A DNA stretch of 35,604 bases from an uncultured Bacteroides sp. (GTDB lineage: Bacteria > Bacteroidota > Bacteroidia > Bacteroidales > Bacteroidaceae): NCBI RefSeq assembly GCF_959029255.1, contig NZ_CAUFUE010000042.1, positions 1 to 35,604 on the forward strand. Reading direction: 5' to 3'. Shown one piece after another: positions 33,626-35,604 of the stretch. The notes under the pieces are model-generated. The model ran no database searches. It worked only from the letters and a program-made list of their open reading frames with translations, and was not told the DNA's origin. Both the position numbers and the translations under genes were made by a program. Positions within the stretch are counted from its first letter, which is position 1; each line of letters opens with the position of its first letter.

Positions 33626-35425
33626 TTAAAATGCAAATACGGGAACAGCCTTTATCAATGCATAAGAATCCCATCTGTTTTTTTCTATACTGGTTATCGT
33701 CCCTTCATAAGTACCTTTCCAGTTATAGAAATCGATTGCGGCAACCTTACCTCCATCTATTTCAGTGGAGCTTAGAAAGTCGATTCCATTTCTAAAATCC
33801 GTTGAATTGTCAATGGCACTTTCCGCTTTTCCTGCAGCCTTATTCAGATGCCTTCTTATTTCTGTCGGCGAGTTAGATGTCAACTTAAATTGATTATTCG
33901 TACTTTCCCTGTTCGGTATGGTACGCGACAAGTTATCTCCCAGCACTTCCCATAAGTCTATCAATTGTCCTATGGCAGGCAGGAACCAAGTACTGGCACC
34001 GGTAGGAGTCGGATCAGGATAGTTTATGACATACTTGAATGCGGGATAAGTATCTTGGGAAAAGCCATCCATATTTTTCACCAGTTCTGTTTTGGTATAA
34101 CCATCCAAATCGGCATCATAATATTTGAATCCGGCAGGAGTATTAGGGATGGGTGTATCTGTTCCGTCACCCCAGTTGGTGCGTCCTCCGTCCTGAACTG
34201 TTCCCGGCGGTAAACGTAACCCCACCACATATCCATGAGTCCAACCCAATGCTTTGTCATTCTCACTCATACAGGTACTGAACACCACTCCGATACATTC
34301 CCGTGAAGTACCTGTATCAGGATTAGTCAAATCACGGTCGGGCAACGGAGAGGTCCATGTTATCGTTCCGGTGCTATGGTCTATCATTCTTAATCCACCG
34401 TCGCTCCATGTACCATCACTGTAATAGTAATCTCCGGGTTTCAAATCGGATGGCAGGAATGTTTCTATATCGAAACTCTTTTTCTCATCCTGCTCCCACA
34501 CTCCGGTCTCTGCCGTAACGGTAACTGTTTCTTCTGAAAGGTCTATCGTATAAAAAACGTGATTATCCTGTTCCCAAAGCGGGGTAGCCGGCAAAGCTTG
34601 GGCAGTCAGAGTCCGGGTTATGATGTTCGCATTGCCACCTCCGGATGTATCTGTCACTTTATAAGTGATGGAGAAAGTGCCCGGTGTACCTTGGGGTAAT
34701 AACAAGAAGTTAGCTATCTCCCTTTTGTCATCCGATGCTTTAAATTTCAAGTTTGCCGTGGCAGGGGTGTATTCGTACTCCCCCTGAATGTTTTTCCATT
34801 CAAACCCGCCATCTTTAAAGTATAGTTCTCCATTGGTAGCCGCCTTGAGGGAGAGTGCGGTGATTTCTTTATCATATTTGCCGCTACTTTTTACAATAAG
34901 TGTAACTTTTGTCAATGCATGTTTAAGGATAGGAGCTATTTCACCGCCATTCTGATTTAACAAAGGGATGGAAACAAGCAAATCCTCCTGTGAAGCTTCC
35001 GCTGTCGGAACAGTGTAGGTGAAAGAGGGATATCCTTTTTGCGTGTTTGCGGGGAGAGTCAGCCCGCTTGCGTCATGCGGCGCGTAGGCGAAGAAGCTGA
35101 CTTTATCGTTTGCGTTCGTCGGCCAGTACTTTACGGGGGTATAGCTCCATGCGGTTCCGTTGCGCGTCACCAACTGGTTGTACATGAAGTTGGGGGTGGA
35201 AGTCGAAGCATTGAAGCCGCTCCCTTCGGTGAAGTAGGCGAAAACGCCCATGGTGGCGGGCAGGTCATCCGATGCGTAACGCGTGTTTGCGTCGTTCACC
35301 GCAGGAGAAAAGCCTATCGGGGAGGAGGACGGTTCCGGAACGGGTTCGTCAACCGAGGTACACGATGCAAGCGCAGCGACAAGGATGCAGCCCGAGGCAA
35401 GGATAAAATACTTTATTCTCTTCAT
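33626..35425 (-). CDS. Fimbrillin-family lipoprotein with EF-hand-like loop
   Basis: This 599-residue lipoprotein starts at the ATG at 35425, because KRIKYFILASGCILVAALASC is a lipoprotein signal; the open frame upstream is not conserved-looking. The N-terminal half (VGVFAYF-like MGVFAYFTEG, KVSFFAYAPHD, LKHALTKVTLIV, FLLLPQGTPGTFSITY) is the fimbrillin fold. The C-terminal half has DYYYSDGTWSDGG, ECIGVVFSTC, THGYVVGL and TWFLPAIGQL. An EF-hand-like loop DADLDGY (437-443) sits between them. It is a paralogue of the next gene. The downstream start follows after 4 bases, so translation is probably coupled. Confidence 0.84.
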   Translation of the reverse strand: MKRIKYFILASGCILVAALASCTSVDEPVPEPSSSPIGFSPAVNDANTRYASDDLPATMGVFAYFTEGSGFNASTSTPNFMYNQLVTRNGTAWSYTPVKYWPTNANDKVSFFAYAPHDASGLTLPANTQKGYPSFTYTVPTAEASQEDLLVSIPLLNQNGGEIAPILKHALTKVTLIVKSSGKYDKEITALSLKAATNGELYFKDGGFEWKNIQGEYEYTPATANLKFKASDDKREIANFLLLPQGTPGTFSITYKVTDTSGGGNANIITRTLTAQALPATPLWEQDNHVFYTIDLSEETVTVTAETGVWEQDEKKSFDIETFLPSDLKPGDYYYSDGTWSDGGLRMIDHSTGTITWTSPLPDRDLTNPDTGTSRECIGVVFSTCMSENDKALGWTHGYVVGLRLPPGTVQDGGRTNWGDGTDTPIPNTPAGFKYYDADLDGYTKTELVKNMDGFSQDTYPAFKYVINYPDPTPTGASTWFLPAIGQLIDLWEVLGDNLSRTIPNRESTNNQFKLTSNSPTEIRRHLNKAAGKAESAIDNSTDFRNGIDFLSSTEIDGGKVAAIDFYNWKGTYEGTITSIEKNRWDSYALIKAVPVFAF

Positions 35426-35458
35426 ATTGAAAATATATCTTTCATTTTGTTTGTGTGC

Positions 35459-35486
35459 CCGGAGAAGGACATTCAACCTTCTCCGG
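35459..35486 (-). other. Strong intercistronic hairpin in the fimbrillin operon
   Basis: CCGGAGAAGG (35459-35468) and CCTTCTCCGG (35477-35486) form a perfect 10-base-pair stem with an 8-base loop. On the minus strand no T run follows, so it is not a standard terminator. It lies between the partial fimbrillin gene and the 599-residue one and could set relative expression by protecting or ending part of the transcript. Confidence 0.7.
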
Positions 35487-35516
35487 ACTGACGGGTTGGC
35501 AAATCCGCCTTTTACC

Positions 35517-35604
35517 TTATTCAATGTCGACGTTTGTCGGTGTGTCTGTCCACGGGGAAACCTTCGCCTCGTCAATCTTAATCTCGTGCAGGTTAATTTT
35601 CAGC
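35517..35604 (-). CDS. C-terminal end of a fimbrillin-family protein, rest beyond window
   Basis: Only the last 28 codons and the stop are inside the window. Within them, KVSPWTDTPTNVDIE is typical of how fimbrillin proteins end: a tryptophan, then a short strand before an acidic last residue. The same-strand position, about 90 bases before the next fimbrillin gene, supports a fimbrial operon whose structural subunit lies upstream. The start, length and lipobox cannot be seen. Confidence 0.65.
   Translation of the reverse strand, partial: LKINLHEIKIDEAKVSPWTDTPTNVDIE

Overview
The window looks like chromosomal DNA of a gut Bacteroides (Bacteroidales). The evidence is the promoters of the Bacteroides type (TTTG, 19-21 bases, TAnnTTTG), the iron-type superoxide dismutase close to that of B. 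fragilis, carboxy(nor)spermidine decarboxylase, pyruvate phosphate dikinase, fimbrillin-family lipoproteins, acidic lipoprotein export signals after the lipid-bearing cysteine, and HU-like/DUF4469 proteins. Species cannot be fixed from the sequence alone.

Layout. 1-394: a minus-strand tRNA operon (Gly-GCC, Leu-CAG, Leu-GAG, the last cut by the window edge) with a well-formed promoter. 395-3990: nspC and pcrA on the minus strand. 4177-5543: sodB and a thiE/tenI-like gene on the plus strand, each with its own signals. 5540-6421: a minimal membrane histidine kinase, convergent with thiE. 6594-10641: a two-gene fimbrillin lipoprotein operon. 10715-13435: ppdK on the minus strand, back to back with the plus-strand RNA-modification pair rlmD and an RluA-type pseudouridine synthase (13641-15991). 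16041-16903: two small tandem lipoproteins on the minus strand. 17142-17654: an outer-membrane beta-barrel protein. 17934-23741: a 1935-residue helicase-nuclease on the minus strand. 23742-24322: about 580 bases of repeats, the helicase promoter and a decayed HU-like gene. 24323-28953: sbcD-sbcC. 29054-31139: map and rmuC. 31278-35604: a minus-strand block with a DUF4469 protein and a fimbrillin cluster (two complete genes and the tail of a third).

The most interesting locus is 17934-24322. The large protein has a transglutaminase-like Cys/His segment, a DUF4011-type region, a split superfamily 1 helicase and a Vsr-like nuclease. This matches, as I recall it, the single-gene 'Hhe' antiphage architecture (DUF4011-helicase-Vsr), so it is probably a defence gene of a known class, with an N-terminal enzyme-like domain that deserves attention. 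It has its own textbook promoter, sits between housekeeping genes, and is flanked by a gene remnant and short repeats, which suggests a variable insertion site.

The second theme is fimbriae. Two separate fimbrillin loci have the same layout, with gene pairs separated by 4 bases. All four complete proteins end in a domain with a W-(Y/F)-x-P motif resembling the Fib_succ_major/DUF1566 type, and two of them carry an EF-hand-like calcium loop inside that region. The third theme is short dyad repeats: two unrelated tandem arrays with 21- and about 23-base units in which units are palindromic, and one large imperfect inverted repeat.
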